A stretch of 64,000 nt of DNA. It comes from Agapanthus africanus. Its lineage: Eukaryota; Streptophyta; Magnoliopsida; Asparagales; Amaryllidaceae. Made by a program: the position numbers and the translations under genes. The DNA is taken from contig JASDDO010000006.1 of assembly GCA_030015575.1 (NCBI GenBank), forward strand, positions 382,314,137 through 382,378,136. The letters run 5' to 3'. Of the stretch, positions 46,777-58,145 are shown piece by piece; position 1 is the stretch's first letter; the number at the start of each line of letters is the position of its first letter. The notes under the pieces were generated by a model. That model was not told where the DNA came from, ran no database searches, and saw nothing but the letters and a program-made list of their open reading frames with translations.

Positions 46777-47685
46777 AGTCACTGCAAGAGAAAAGAAATT
46801 AGCCGTTAGTGTTGTAATTCCAACGCTTGGCGTTTGAAAAAATTCATTAATTGATTAATTAAATTAAAATTAATTAATTACACCACACAGCAGTGCAGTG
46901 GGTAGGGGACCGAAGGGGGACCCACAAAATCTGGATGACAATGCGTTAATAAGACAACCCCATCATTAGATGAGATTGTCAGTTGGTCCCCGAGAGAATA
47001 TTCCTATTAATAAAAAAAATATCCCTAGAGGTAAGGAGAAAATCTCCTCTTTCAGAGCAAAGCTCTGTCACAGAGTGACACTTGTCAAAGTCTGGTCTCA
47101 GGGGAATAAGATTCCTTAAAAGAGCCTAGCTCTGTGATGATGATGAGAAAATCTATTTAAACTCCTAAAGAAATTAAAAATTTTGAAGACTCTTAGGAGT
47201 TCTTCACTTTTAGATCAAAAAGATCTATTTTGGATCCATGAGCAAAGCTCTGCTCATGGGTTAAAACCCATGAACAAGATCTCTGTAGATCTATGGATTC
47301 GTAAGAGCAAAGCTCTGTTGATGAAACCCCAAAGGGAATTTCTTTAGATCAAAAGATCTATGAGAGCAAAGCTCTGTTGGTTAAAATTGATTTACATTAA
47401 TTTAACTTAATTTTAAATTAATTATTACCTAAAGTTTTCTAACTTTGGGAAATGAGAGCAAAGCTCTAGAGTTCTGAAAGCAAAGAGCAAAGCTCTGAAA
47501 TTCTTAAGCAAGAGCAAAGCTCTGGAAATCGAAATCTAGAAAATGGTGAAGATTTTTCTAAGGGCCAGGGGTCCTATTTATAAGGCGCTTGCGTCCCTTC
47601 AGCTCACCCATTGATCCAACGGTAAGGATCTTGCCACCGCTGCACTCACGTGTGCGCCATGTGAGCGCAACCGTGGGGGGGCATT
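46777..47685 (+). other. G1 region between antisense gene start and 3' LTR
   Basis: About 900 bp, no gene. It should hold the antisense promoter but I saw no clear TATA box at a fitting distance. About seven copies of AGAGCAAAGCTCT lie between 47061 and 47525, plus CATGGGTTAAAACCCATG near 47256 and similar small palindromes. It ends with the polypurine-like GTGGGGGGGCATT. Confidence 0.65.
47673..47685 (+). other. G1 polypurine-like tract
   Basis: GTGGGGGGGCATT directly before TGTTTCCCCC. The same G-rich lead-in precedes the G3 LTR (GGTGGGGGAAGTATT) and, in complement, the G2 LTR. Confidence 0.65.
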
Positions 47686-50137
47686 TGTTTCCCCCAATCA
47701 GAGCAAAGCTCTGTTTGAATTTCAAAATTCAAAATTCGAAGCAACGCTTTAAATTCTTTGCGCTGCGCGCAACGCGCCACGTGTCAAGAGCTGATACATC
47801 AGCGCAGCGCCTAAGGCAGCGCGCCCAATCAGAGCAAAGCTCTATTTTAAAAAAAAATTAAAGGAAGCAACGCTTCAGTTGCGTAAGCGCTGCGCGACAC
47901 GTGTCAGCGCAGATGCACAAGCGCAGCGCCGTGCGCTGCGCGACACGTGTCAGCGCAGTTGCGCTGCGCCGTGCGCTGCGCGACACGTGTCAGCGCAGTT
48001 GCGCTGCGCCGTGCGCTGCGCGACACGTGTCAGCACAGGGGCGCAAGCGCAGTTGCGCTGCGCTGTGCGCTGCGAGACACGTGTCACGCGCTGGGGCATT
48101 TGCGCCAAACAGAATTAAAATTTTAAAGAAATCTTTCTGTTCTTGTTAAAACAAGAAGATTTTCTTCTGTAAAACAGGAGCCCTTGGATCAAAGATCTAA
48201 CGGTGGGGAAAATTCCCCAAATCACTCAGAGAAGGATCTCTTTAACAAATTTAACAAATTTATGGGCACTATATAAAGGCCCCTAGACCCCAAATCAAAG
48301 GCATGAATTTTTGTGAGAAATCAAGAACTTCAAACAGAGAGAATTCTGAAGAAATTTCAAGAAGAAAAACGGTAAAAACCTTTAAGATAGAAGAATTTCT
48401 TCTAATAGATCATTGATCTAAGAACAAGATCAATGATCTTCAATAAAAAAAAAAGAAACAAAATAAAAATAGTGCTTTGCACTTATGAACCATTGGTTCT
48501 TTGAGATCAAGAAAAAACAAGAAATACTTGTTTTCTTTGATCTAAATTAGATCAAGAAAATAAACAGTGCTTTGCACTTTTTTTTTGTGAACCATTGGTT
48601 CTGGAATCTAAAAGATTCTCAAGTTAATAGTGCCTTGCACTTACAAAACTACACTGTTGCGCTCTTGGGTTGACGCAAGCCACCAGAGAGCGCCACGTGT
48701 CAGCATCTGAACCACTTGCGCTATGCGCTCTAAGATAGAGCTTTGCTCTCTGAAATTGGCGCAACTCACCAGAGCGCGCCACGTGTCAGCAGCGCAAGCG
48801 TAGCGCACTAGCGCAGCGTACTGCGCTTGCGTGACACGTGTCATCACCACAAGCACTTGCGCTCAGTGATTATCGCAAAGCGCCTGACTAATGCAATGCA
48901 TTTCTTTCACTAAAGGGTCAAGCCCAAATCAAAAAGACCCAGTAGGCCAAAATAAATTGCAAAGCAATAAATGGGCAGAGCCCAAGTAAAATTGATGCTC
49001 TGCATCATTTATAAATAGGCAGAGCCCAAACAAAATTGATAATCTGCATCCTTCATGGGTAGAGCCCAAACGAAAATAACAAGTAATGCAATGCATTACT
49101 TAAACCAAGGCAAAGCCTTAGCACAGATCTAACAGACCAAAAACAAATAAAAGCGTTGAATTTTTTTCAACTGGACTTAGCCCAATCATGGCCGTAAGTC
49201 CTCAAATTAAATTTACTGAGCACAGCTGCTCTCTTAAAAATCAATTTACATCCGGTTCGAGGGTACATCTCCGAACTCCTCTGACTCCTATCGTTGTAAT
49301 CTTTCAACGACGTCAGAGAGGTGACGGGTCCCGACAACCACTCATCAATACGGACTGTGGGGTCCATAAACTCATGGACTTAAGCGTCATTAAACCAAGA
49401 TACGGATTGTGGGATCTTTAAACCCACGGACTTAAGCGTCCTTAAACTAAAATACGGATTGTGGGATCCTTAAACCCGCGGAATTATGCGTCCTTAAACT
49501 GAATATGGACCACCATGTCCCTAAACTGGAATATGGACCGCAATGTCCTTAAACTACTTATTGACCGCAACGTCATTAAACTAAACAATAGAGCTCCCAA
49601 ATGCTCTTTTGTCGGATCTAAACGACCCCGTTAAGTCGATCTTAGTCTCAAATCAGACTAACGTATCCTTAACAAACGTTTAAGTCGATCTTAGCCTAAA
49701 AACGGCTAACGTATCCTTAAACTAAAACTCCAAACCCAAATCTAAGTAAATACGGATTTGGACTAATCCACGTCCTATGGGCGACGGCATCACTTAGTCT
49801 CCGTATACAATCCACGGGCAATCACAAACAAAACAAACACACACGACACGAAGTGAAATTATGGAGAAGGAGAAAGTTGTTACCGCGACGCGGTAACGTA
49901 ATTAACTGCAGGGGCTTGCGCCTGCAGGGAAAAGCGTCCCCACAATCAAAAACCCCTCAAGCGAGGGGGAATCTGACGAAGTCTGTTACATCGGCCGCAT
50001 CTGTCTAAACCTCCGATACACGGTGCCATAAATCAACTTGGCATCTTCGGAGAGGTGGACGGATAAAACCATATAGCATCTGCCCCGAATCTCAGGCAAG
50101 ACGTCCTCGCGTCTCGGCCGCCGTTCGGAGGGGAACA
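47686..50137 (+). repeat. G1 3' LTR
   Basis: 2452 bp, TGTTTCCCCC to GGGGAACA. Same layout as the 5' LTR, but with five rather than six GACACGTGTC palindromes (47896, 47942, 47982, 48022, 48076). TATA box at 48270. The right flank GTTTC is the target duplication. Confidence 0.85.
48270..48276 (+). promoter_or_regulatory. TATA box of the G1 3' LTR
   Basis: TATATAA followed by AGGCCCCTAGACC, as in the 5' LTR. In a 3' LTR it could drive read-out into the K1 LTR. Confidence 0.65.
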
Positions 50138-50142
50138 GTTTC
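50138..50142. other. Right target site duplication of G1
   Basis: GTTTC, one change from the left copy GTTCC at 26901-26905. K1 LTR sequence resumes at 50143 with TAGTCGTAGG. Confidence 0.8.
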
Positions 50143-52093
50143 TAGTCGTAGGTGTATCGAGACAGGGCATCGATATACCAGAGTAGACTAGCGTATACGC
50201 TTCTTGACCCATGAGATGGACGATGGATGATCCCATATCCTTTGGTGTTTGACATCAGAGATGGTATACGGGTGCTCAGTGGAGACTGGGTACACTGGAC
50301 AGACTCGTCGAGAACTCCCAGATGGTATTATACCTCACGTCAGATGGCAGTTCTCTGGTGACACTTGTGTAGGTTAGTCTGTAGACCCGAGATCGTCATA
50401 GAGTCTTGTGTGATTCCCACTATGCTTTGATTTCCACCTTACCACGTCCAAGAGGGCGTGCAAAACGGTGGTTTTTGGGTACAGTCCCGAGTCACATGGA
50501 GGCAATGAGCGATAGGAGGGGTTTCATTTCTCCCGGTATTAGGGGTTGATGTTGCGCTGTGCTCGATTGGCCATAACAGGGAAGTCCCTGGTCAGGGCTG
50601 ATTTAGAGATTTTCTGGTAAGTGTTACCAGTAGTTTCTCGACCCATTATGAGCCTCACATCGGCACGACTTATCGGTTATTGGGGTCTGACGTTTACCAC
50701 CCCTAGACTTGATATGCGACATATCAGACGAGGAGACCGGACTGTACGGAAAGTGTTACCGGCAGGATTTTACAGGAGTTGGAGCGGGCTTGCTTGCTGA
50801 TCTTCTGATCGCTCAATACCCGGGTGGCCGTTACGTCCAGCTAGTACCGCTGACGGCTTGTGGGTGCTTGATGTGATTATCACCTACTGCCAGCGTATTG
50901 ATGAGTCTTTAGAGTCCTACATAGAGGTTTTACTGGCTCAGGCAAAACGAAATAGGAGCACGTATGTGATATGTGCGGGACCGAGAATAATGCGTGTATG
51001 TGATATCGTATTCTATTCTCGCGACTTTTTGTATCGGTCGGTTATATATGATATAGCCGGGTTATCGAATCAAGTGTTGATTCGATAAGTCGATACAATG
51101 GATGTTAGTCGGTTATATGAGATATGACCGGATTATTAAGTCAAGTGTTGATTTAATAATTTAGTGTATAATTGTATATTAGATATACTAGTTTACATTA
51201 ACTAACACTTGTTCACTTAAGGATTTTTCTCACATGTGCACAACTTTAATATATATGTGATATATATTAAAATGTGTTTTCTTTTTGTATCATGGTTGAT
51301 GATACATCATACATGGGTGTGCAAGACATACACCATTCTATTTTAAATGGTGGTTAATAATTATATAAGGTAATTACAAATTAGTGGAGTTTTGGTCACA
51401 AGCATGAAGTATGTAGAAGCTTGTGGATGCTTTGACAAAGTCCACTAAGTTTGTTTTACTTTAGATTTTTATTAACCTAACCATTTAGGATTAGCCATGG
51501 TAATGTCTCTACATGAGTTAGTATATGATACCCACTCACCATGGTTAGCTCACTCATTTGATCATTATCCTCATCCTTTTTTCTTTTGTTCATCTTCTTC
51601 TTCTTTGAGCAAAAAGAAAAAGCTGGCTAGGGTTTTAAAAAGAGAGTGAAAGATTGTGAGAAATAAAATTCTAAAGAGAACCCACTTCGTATTTCTCCAT
51701 CCTCTACTAGACTAGCACTTTAGTATAGGGTGTTTACTTCACTAATTCTCTAGTTAGTGAAGTAGTAGCTTGAGTTGATATTCTCTCGACGTAGATCATC
51801 TTCGGCCTCGAAGACTTCAAGCAAGGACGCTTCTTTCGCCTCGTGAAGCCATGCAAGAGCCCGGGAGAACCATGATCGCATCGAAGGGACTACAACAAGG
51901 AGCTTTAGAAGTGAAGGACCGATCTACAAAGGTTGTATTTCGTATTCACTTAGTGGTATATGTAATTTACTTGCATGTGAAACCCTAATTATCTAGCAAA
52001 GATCTTATTTAGGGTTATTCGGCACGGCTAAAATTTTAAACGGGCATGGTTGATGCATTGTAGAGCCTTATTAGAGTGCCTAGTAACCCTACA
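50143..52093 (+). repeat. K1 5' LTR, second part
   Basis: Continues the K1 LTR after G1 (compare 58417 onward) and ends CCTAGTAACCCTACA before the primer site. At 51245-51271 there is a 12 bp perfect inverted repeat TTTAATATATAT, loop GTG. No gene; the 76-codon ORF at 50858 is LTR sequence. Confidence 0.85.
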
Positions 52094-52094
52094 G

Positions 52095-52107
52095 TGGTAT
52101 CAGAGCC
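52095..52107 (+). other. K1 primer-binding site (initiator tRNA-Met)
   Basis: TGGTATCAGAGCC one base after the LTR end ACA. This is the standard primer site of plant Copia elements. Confidence 0.9.
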
Positions 52108-52294
52108 TAGCTAGAGCATTAGGCAACGTGTTTACGAAGTTAAAACTCTGATCGAACCCCGATACGACAAAGTAGACCCCCTCTCTGGAAAATTTTCAAA
52201 ACTGTGATATTTTCTGTATTAAACATGCCTAAAAAATTCAGCAGGGAAATTTAAACATTAGTGTGAAAAACGAGGTTATAATCCGTACAATCCA

Positions 52295-52339
52295 CCGCGG
52301 AACCGCGGCCGTACCACGCTTGGGCCGCGGATCCGCGGC
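52295..52339. repeat. Pair of CCGCGG palindromes
   Basis: CCGCGGAACCGCGG (52295-52308) and GCCGCGGATCCGCGGC (52324-52339), each self-complementary and each followed by GTAC. Same pair in K2 at 60426-60470. Confidence 0.75.
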
Positions 52340-53309
52340 AGTACAGAAAGCTTATACACTCTTTTTTGAACAGTAATATCTATACATGTTATTGCTATTT
52401 TCTGGGTATTTTTAATCTGCCTTAAGTGTTGAGTGTTCTGGGGATTGTTTTGTATACGTTGATTCGATCGGAAAATTTAATTTCGTTATGTTTTCCGGAT
52501 AATTTAGAAAGTATTAAAATGTTCGAACGAATATCATTAACTCAATTTTTCCCGGCACGAAAAACTTTCAAGCGTTGAATTTTTATTGAGTTTAGATCTT
52601 TCGGAAAAACGTGCAAGTAACGCGATGGACCCGCTAGAAGAACACAAACCTTAACTCGATTATGTGACCGTCTGAACCGCCTCTAAACCTTAGGGTTTGG
52701 GGCAATACGGCGTGCCACATGTAAGGCGTTGGCTTGACCCTTCTACGGCTGGACCGTTGCTACTGTGACGTATTCTGGAATTTTTGAACTCCGCTCAAGT
52801 GTTGAGCTATTAAAGAAATCTTGGGTATTTGATTATTCGATCGGAAACTTTAATACTGTCTATTTATCTAGAATATGATACAATATGTGGAATTCATATA
52901 GTTAGGCATGAAATGCGAAGTATGTGATATTTCGGATTTACGATATCTAAAAAGATTGTGGATTCCAAATGTTGTAGTTTTACACTTTCTTTTCTGCGAA
53001 CGTAAGTGTAATATGTTACATCGCCAGTTTCGTTGCTATATGTCAACGACAATTGGGATGCGCATATTTACTTACGTTGATGACATGTGATGTTATGTGT
53101 TGCTGGATATGTTATATTGGATCGTCGTGTTCTGAATAGCCGGGGGGTTTTATGTGAGATGAGGGTTTTTATTTTCATTCATGTAAAATTAAATGTATAT
53201 AATATTCTTTTATTGGGGCACTTCCGGGATGAGGTTGATGTCACCATTTGTATATTATTTACTTTTCCGCACTAAGATAGACCCAAGGAGGAGAGCACAA
53301 GTAACCGGG

Positions 53310-53369
53310 TTCTAGAGTCCAGTGGGAGACCAACTCGAGGAGTCGAGTCTGGGTCTCCTAACTCTAGAA
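53310..53369 (+). repeat. 60-nt hairpin in K1 leader
   Basis: TTCTAGAGT (53310-53318) pairs with ACTCTAGAA (53361-53369); inside it GGAGACC pairs with GGTCTCC and ACTCG with CGAGT. Conserved in K2 at 61800-61859. Confidence 0.75.
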
Positions 53370-53440
53370 TTGGAAGGGTTGCTTGCCGCCCTCGTAGGGT
53401 TCTAGGGGTGTGGGTTTGGCTATTCATCGCGACCGTGGAA

Positions 53441-53475
53441 TCCGTGTTTTATAGAGGCTCAAAATAAAACACGGA
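53441..53475 (+). repeat. 35-nt hairpin in K1 leader
   Basis: TCCGTGTTTTAT (53441-53452) and ATAAAACACGGA (53464-53475) form a perfect 12 bp stem with an 11-nt loop. Identical arms in K2 at 61931-61965. Confidence 0.8.
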
Positions 53476-53825
53476 CCTCCTAGTATATCCATTATTTCAT
53501 ATGTTTATTCTGCTGCAATATCTGGGATGTGATCATTTGATATGTTGTGATAAATACTGTATATAGTATATATGATATATTATATAGACGTTACTTATGT
53601 TTTAGACCTGCGCTAGCCCTGCCCCGCTCTGCCGTTAGTTACCTAACCTAACGGTGCACGAGGGGACATCGAGGCGAATGCGGATGGCATAAGTGTACGT
53701 CGTATTTATCTGTGATGTTTAAGTGACTTAAATGATGGGAATTCATTAATATGATTAATGAAAGAAAAGAAACTTAAAAGATGTTGTAGAATCAAATTTT
53801 TCAAAAAAAAAAGGGGTAGCTACAG

Positions 53826-54115
53826 TTTTTGCTTTGCATAGCGATATATATGATATATCCTGCACCTTATTCGATGAGGAAAGAGCCGAGATCCCTTCAC
53901 CGGGAGTGACCTCTTTAGCAAAACTGGCAGATGCTACAACACTCGGTTTAATTTTTGATTGCTTTTGGAGTTTTTGCTTTGCATAGCGATATATATGATA
54001 TATCCTGCACCTTATTCCATAAGGAAAGAGCCGAGATCCCTTCACCGGGAGTGACCTCTTTAGCAAAACTAATGAAATCCTCAAAATCACTCCATTTCAA
54101 AATTCACTCGATTCT
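53826..54115 (+). repeat. Two-copy direct repeat, period 145 bp
   Basis: Both units start TTTTTGCTTTGCATAGCGAT (53826 and 53971) and run through CCTTCACCGGGAGTGACCTC. The same two-unit arrangement is in K2 at 62311-62560 with period about 144. Confidence 0.8.
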
Positions 54116-54206
54116 ACAACGATATCAAGTTCATTACGCAATAGGTTTTCAGAAAAACCTGTCGTAGCCCTCCGTCATTTCAGATAAGTCCTGCTTAGTA
54201 TTCGTG

Positions 54207-54410
54207 CTGCGTTTGTTGACCTTGTCAAGGCGCAGTGTGCGGTAGCTGACCAGTATTTATCTGCTTATGCATATGATGCAGATTGGATTAGGGTAGTCGT
54301 ACGGCCTTGTTGACCTTGTCAAGGGTCGTACGGGTGGGTTTAATTCAATCAAGAAATGACGGGTTGAACTTGACTTACGGTCTATGGTTTGTTGACCTTG
54401 TCAAGGTCAT
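54207..54410 (+). repeat. Three repeats of a TTGAC-CTT-GTCAA hairpin
   Basis: TTGACCTTGTCAAGG at 54216, 54310 and 54392. The first is framed by CTGCG and CGCAG, the second by CGTACG on both sides, the third by CTATG and CATAG, each able to extend the stem. K2 has TTGGCCTGCGTCAAGG at all three places. Confidence 0.7.
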
Positions 54411-55090
54411 AGATCGTTTGGGGCAAAATATTACCGGGAATTTCAAGTGTTGAAATTTGCAATGAGATTGCATACCTTCTATGAGATAGTTGGATCCCGA
54501 TACCCACTGCGAGTAATTGTTACTCCTGGGAGAGTTTTACACAGGATAATTAGCCGATCAAGTAGGTGTCTAGAAAGGTGTCAACGGGGTTACGCCTCTG
54601 GGAAAACGAGATTTACTTTAATTAGGTCCGTGCAAAAGCACGGGGAACCTCCCTCAAAGTACCGACACTGGCCTGGCTGAAAGATTGGCGAAATTATAGG
54701 GTGTAATTAATCCCGGCTAGTCTTTTCCTTTTAGGGTTTGAAGGAAAATTTGATAAAAACAGTGGGAGCCATTCTGATTAGATAAAATAATAACCAATTT
54801 GATCTTGCAAGAGTATACGCTAAAGTGTTTTCTTCTCTCTCTCTCTCCAGGTAGCGACCATATCATGCCTTAATAAAGATAATAATATGGATGTATTGAC
54901 CGAACCCGCATGTTATACTGTGCTGGGGAACGTTGGTTCCGTTCTTTCTTATAAGAGTTATAGGACTGAATAGGATATAGGGGAATACCAGGATTCCCAT
55001 GTCACCCGTGTGAAGAAAGTACATGTTGATGCATTTTCTTCGGGTGTGTTCGTTATAGAGAACTGTTTCTCCATTTGCTCTACGTCCTAG

Positions 55091-58000
55091 ATATTAGATA
55101 CCGGGTCAGGATCCCATATATGTAATCAGTTACATGGGCTTAGGAAAGGTAGAGAACTTGGAGAAGGTGATAAAGACATAAGGGTTGGAAATGGTGCAAT
55201 TGTTGCAGCTAAAACCGTCGGGGAATATCACCTTGTATTACCAACTGGTAATACATTGATTCTGAACGAATGCTATTACATGCCGAACCTGATATGCAAC
55301 ATTATATCGGTTTCTTTACTAAGTAAAGAGGAATATAATTTTGTATTACAGGATAATGTTATGAACATTTTTCTGAACCAAAAGTTGGTTGGATCAGGCA
55401 CGTTGTGCAATGGCATTTATGTTCTAAATCAATCAACAGTTCTAAGCATAACAAACACACACAAGAGGAAGAGTTCAGAACTGAACGAATCCTTCTTGTG
55501 GCATTGTAGACTGGGTCACATCAATGCGACACGACTAGCTAAGTTGCATAAGGATGGATATTTGAATCCGTTTGAATTTTCATCTTATGACACTTGCCAG
55601 TCATGTCTCAAAGGAAAGATGACCAAAACTCCGTTTACGGGACACAGAGAAAGAGTTACGGAACTTTTGGGACTGGTACATAGTGATGTATGCGGCCCCA
55701 TGTCTATACATGCCAGGAATGGTTCTTCGTACTTCATTACATTCACTGACGATCTTTCTAGATTCGGATATGTGTTCCTGATGAAACATAAATCAGAAGC
55801 TTTTGAGAAATTTAGAGAATATAAACAAGAAGTCGAGAACCAAACCGGAAAAAGTATTAAAATCCTTCTATCTGATCGAGGAGGTGAATACTTGAGCAAT
55901 GAATTCCTGGACTTCCTAAAAGAGAATGGGATTCTCTCTCAGCTGACTCCTCCATATACACCACAGCACAACGGTGTATCAGAACGGAGGAACCGCACTC
56001 TATTAGATATGGTGCGCTCTATGATGAGCACAGCTGAGTTACCTATTTCCTTCTGGGGGTATGCGGTGGAGACAGCAGCATACCTATTGAATCAAGTTCC
56101 ATCTAAATCTGTACCTACCACACCATATGAGATATGGAGTGGGAAGAGACCATATCTTAAACGAGTTAAGATATGGGGTTGTCCGGCCTATGTCAAAAGA
56201 CAAAATCCGGACAAACTCGAGGCACGGTCAGTTCTTTGCAAGTTTGTGGGATATCTAAATAACTCATATGGGTATTTTTTCTACCACAGTGAGGAACATA
56301 AGGTGTTTGTTGCTCAACATGCCACCATTTTGGAAAAGGAATTTCTTGTAAAAGAGATTAGTGGCAAAGTGGTAGAGCTGGAAGAGGTTCCAGATACACA
56401 AACTGCAACTGAAGATTTAGTGGAACAGGAGGATTCGGTAGTTCCCGATGAACCCCAGCCACTCCGCCGATTTAGTAGTGTTCCTCACCCACCTGAGAGA
56501 TACTACGGTTTTCTCATGGATGGTGGGAGTGAGGATTGCATCATAGAGGATGATGACCCAACTAACTTCGAGCAGGCCATCACGAGTGGAGACTCAGTGA
56601 AATGGCTGGATGCAATGCGGTCCGAGATGGAATCCATGTACACCAACAAAGTATCTACTTTGGAAGATGCTCCTAAAGGGGTAAAACCCATTGGGAGCAA
56701 GTGGATCTTCAAGAAAAAACTTGGTGTAGATGGGAAAGTGGAGACTTTCAAAGCTAGACTTGTTGCAAAGGGTTTTCGTCAAAGACGAGGTGTGGACTAT
56801 GACGAAACCTTTTCTCCAGTGGATATGCTTAAATCCATCCGGATCATGCTTGCCATCGCTGCATATCATGACTACGAAATCTGGCAAATGGATATTAAGA
56901 CCGCCTTTCTAAACGGTGATTTAGAAGAGTGCGTGTACATGACTCAGCCAGAGGGCTTCATAGATGGTGGGAGCAGCAGGAAGGTGTGCAAGCTGCTTAA
57001 ATCCATTTATGGATTAAAGCAAGCATCGCGGAGCTGGAACATCTGCTTTGACATCGTTATCAAAGAGTTTGATTTCGTCAAAAACGTAGATGAACCTTGT
57101 ATCTACAAGAAGGTGGTAGAGAGTAAGGTTGTCTTCCTCGTATTGTACGTGGACAACATACTCTTGATAGGAAATGACATTCCTATGCTGCAATCGGTCA
57201 AGCTCTTCTTATCACAAGATTCTCAATGAAAGATCTAGGAGATGCCTCCTGCATACTGGGAATTTTGATCTATAGAGATAGATCTAAAAGGATATTGGGA
57301 TTGTCCCAATCCAGGTACATTGACACCATAATAAAGAGGTTTAGTATGGAAGAATTCAAGCGTGGGAACTTACCCACGATCTCTGGACTCACTCTCTCCA
57401 AAGAGATGTCTCCCAAGACTGATTTGGAAAGAGCTCGCATGCAAGGGATACCCTATTCTTCGGCTGTAGGCTCTATCATGTACGTGATGCTATGTACCAG
57501 ACCCGATGTAGCATACTCACTGAGTGTAGTGAGTAGGTATCAAGCTGATCCTGGAGAGAGTCACTGGACAGCTGTGAAGAGCATGCTCAAGTACTTACGA
57601 AGAACTAAGGAGCTGCTCTTGGTGTATGGTAACGGAGAACTCCAAGTGGAGTCCTTTACCGATTCGAGCTTCCAGAGTGATAAGGACGACTCTAAGTCGC
57701 ACTCGGGATTTATCTTTACCCTCTACGGAGGGGCGGTTAGCTGGAAGAGTTCCAAGCAGGAAACCGTGGAAGACTCGACGATGGAGGCTGAATACATCAC
57801 TGCCAACGATGCTACCAAAGAGGCTATCTGGATCAACAAGTTCATTACTGAACTTAGAGTGGTTCCATCCATTGAGCATCCAATACCTTTGTATTGCGAT
57901 AACAATGGAGCAGTGGTTTTGGACAAGGAACCCAGGTCCCATCAGCGATCTAGGCATATTCTGAGGCGGTATCACCTGATCCGGGAGATAGTTGATCGCC

Positions 58001-58131
58001 GGGAGATCGAGGTCAGGAGGGTTGACACGAAGAACAACACTGCGGATCCACTCACGAAGGCCATTCCCCAGATACAGTTTGAGAGACTCTTCGGGATGCT
58101 AGGTATGCGATACTACAGCAGCTGGCCCTAG
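55091..58131 (+). pseudogene. pol: K1 Copia pol: protease, integrase, RT, RNase H (one frameshift)
   Basis: Open from after a TAG at 55088-55090. Protease LDTGSGSHICN (Asp at 55097). Gag-pre-integrase WHCRLGHIN...TCQSCLKGK at 55498-55615. Integrase core with HSDVCGP, SDRGGEY and HNGVSERRNRT (D, D, E). RT 56690-57200 with ARLVAKGF, QMDIKTAFLNGDL and YVDN at 57146-57157 where YVDD is expected. A one-base shift near 57215 separates RT from RNase H; the second frame continues 57226-58131 with MKDLGDASCILGI, TDSSFQSDKDD, STMEAEYI, YCDNNGA and ADPLTKA, ending at TAG 58129. Apart from the shift, the stop before the protease and the D to N change the protein is complete, so it decayed recently. Resembles plant Tork/Angela-type pol. 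Confidence 0.92.
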
Positions 58132-58145
58132 TGCAAGTGGGAGAT
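58132..58145 (+). other. K1 polypurine tract
   Basis: TGCAAGTGGGAGAT directly after the pol stop and before the LTR start TGTTAG. AAGTGGGAGAT is the usual Copia form. Confidence 0.85.

Larger units (their letters stand above)
26906..50137 (+). mobile_element. G1: full-length Tat-like Ty3/Gypsy element with antisense PMD gene
   Basis: 23.2 kb including two LTRs of about 2.46 and 2.45 kb with TGTTTCCCC...GGGGAACA ends. Order: LTR, primer site, gag, protease, RT, RNase H, second RNase H, integrase, 3.3 kb repeat-rich noncoding region, antisense multi-exon gene, polypurine-like tract, LTR. Large size, dual RNase H, long 3' tandem repeats and an antisense ORF are features of the Tat lineage (Grande, Ogre, Retand relatives). 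At least three in-frame stops and three frameshifts disrupt gag-pol, so it cannot move on its own products as read. Confidence 0.85.
52108..55090 (+). other. K1 leader of ~3 kb without recognisable gag
   Basis: Normally gag follows the primer site in Copia elements. Here no frame gives a capsid or CCHC knuckle; ORFs are below 115 codons. It contains GC palindromes at 52295-52339, strong hairpins at 53310-53369 and 53441-53475, a 145 bp direct duplication at 53826-54115, three TTGACCTTGTCAA hairpins at 54216-54404 and a CT run near 54830-54848. K2 has the same order (60240-63570). Confidence 0.7.

Noticed and set aside
50143-51300. Host gene between G1 and Copia pol
   Set aside because: The sequence is duplicated at 58417-59593 as LTR and has no extended frame.
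52095-52107. Possible tRNA gene at the TGGTATCAGAGCC sites
   Set aside because: Only the 3'-end complement is present; no tRNA cloverleaf. It is the Copia primer site.
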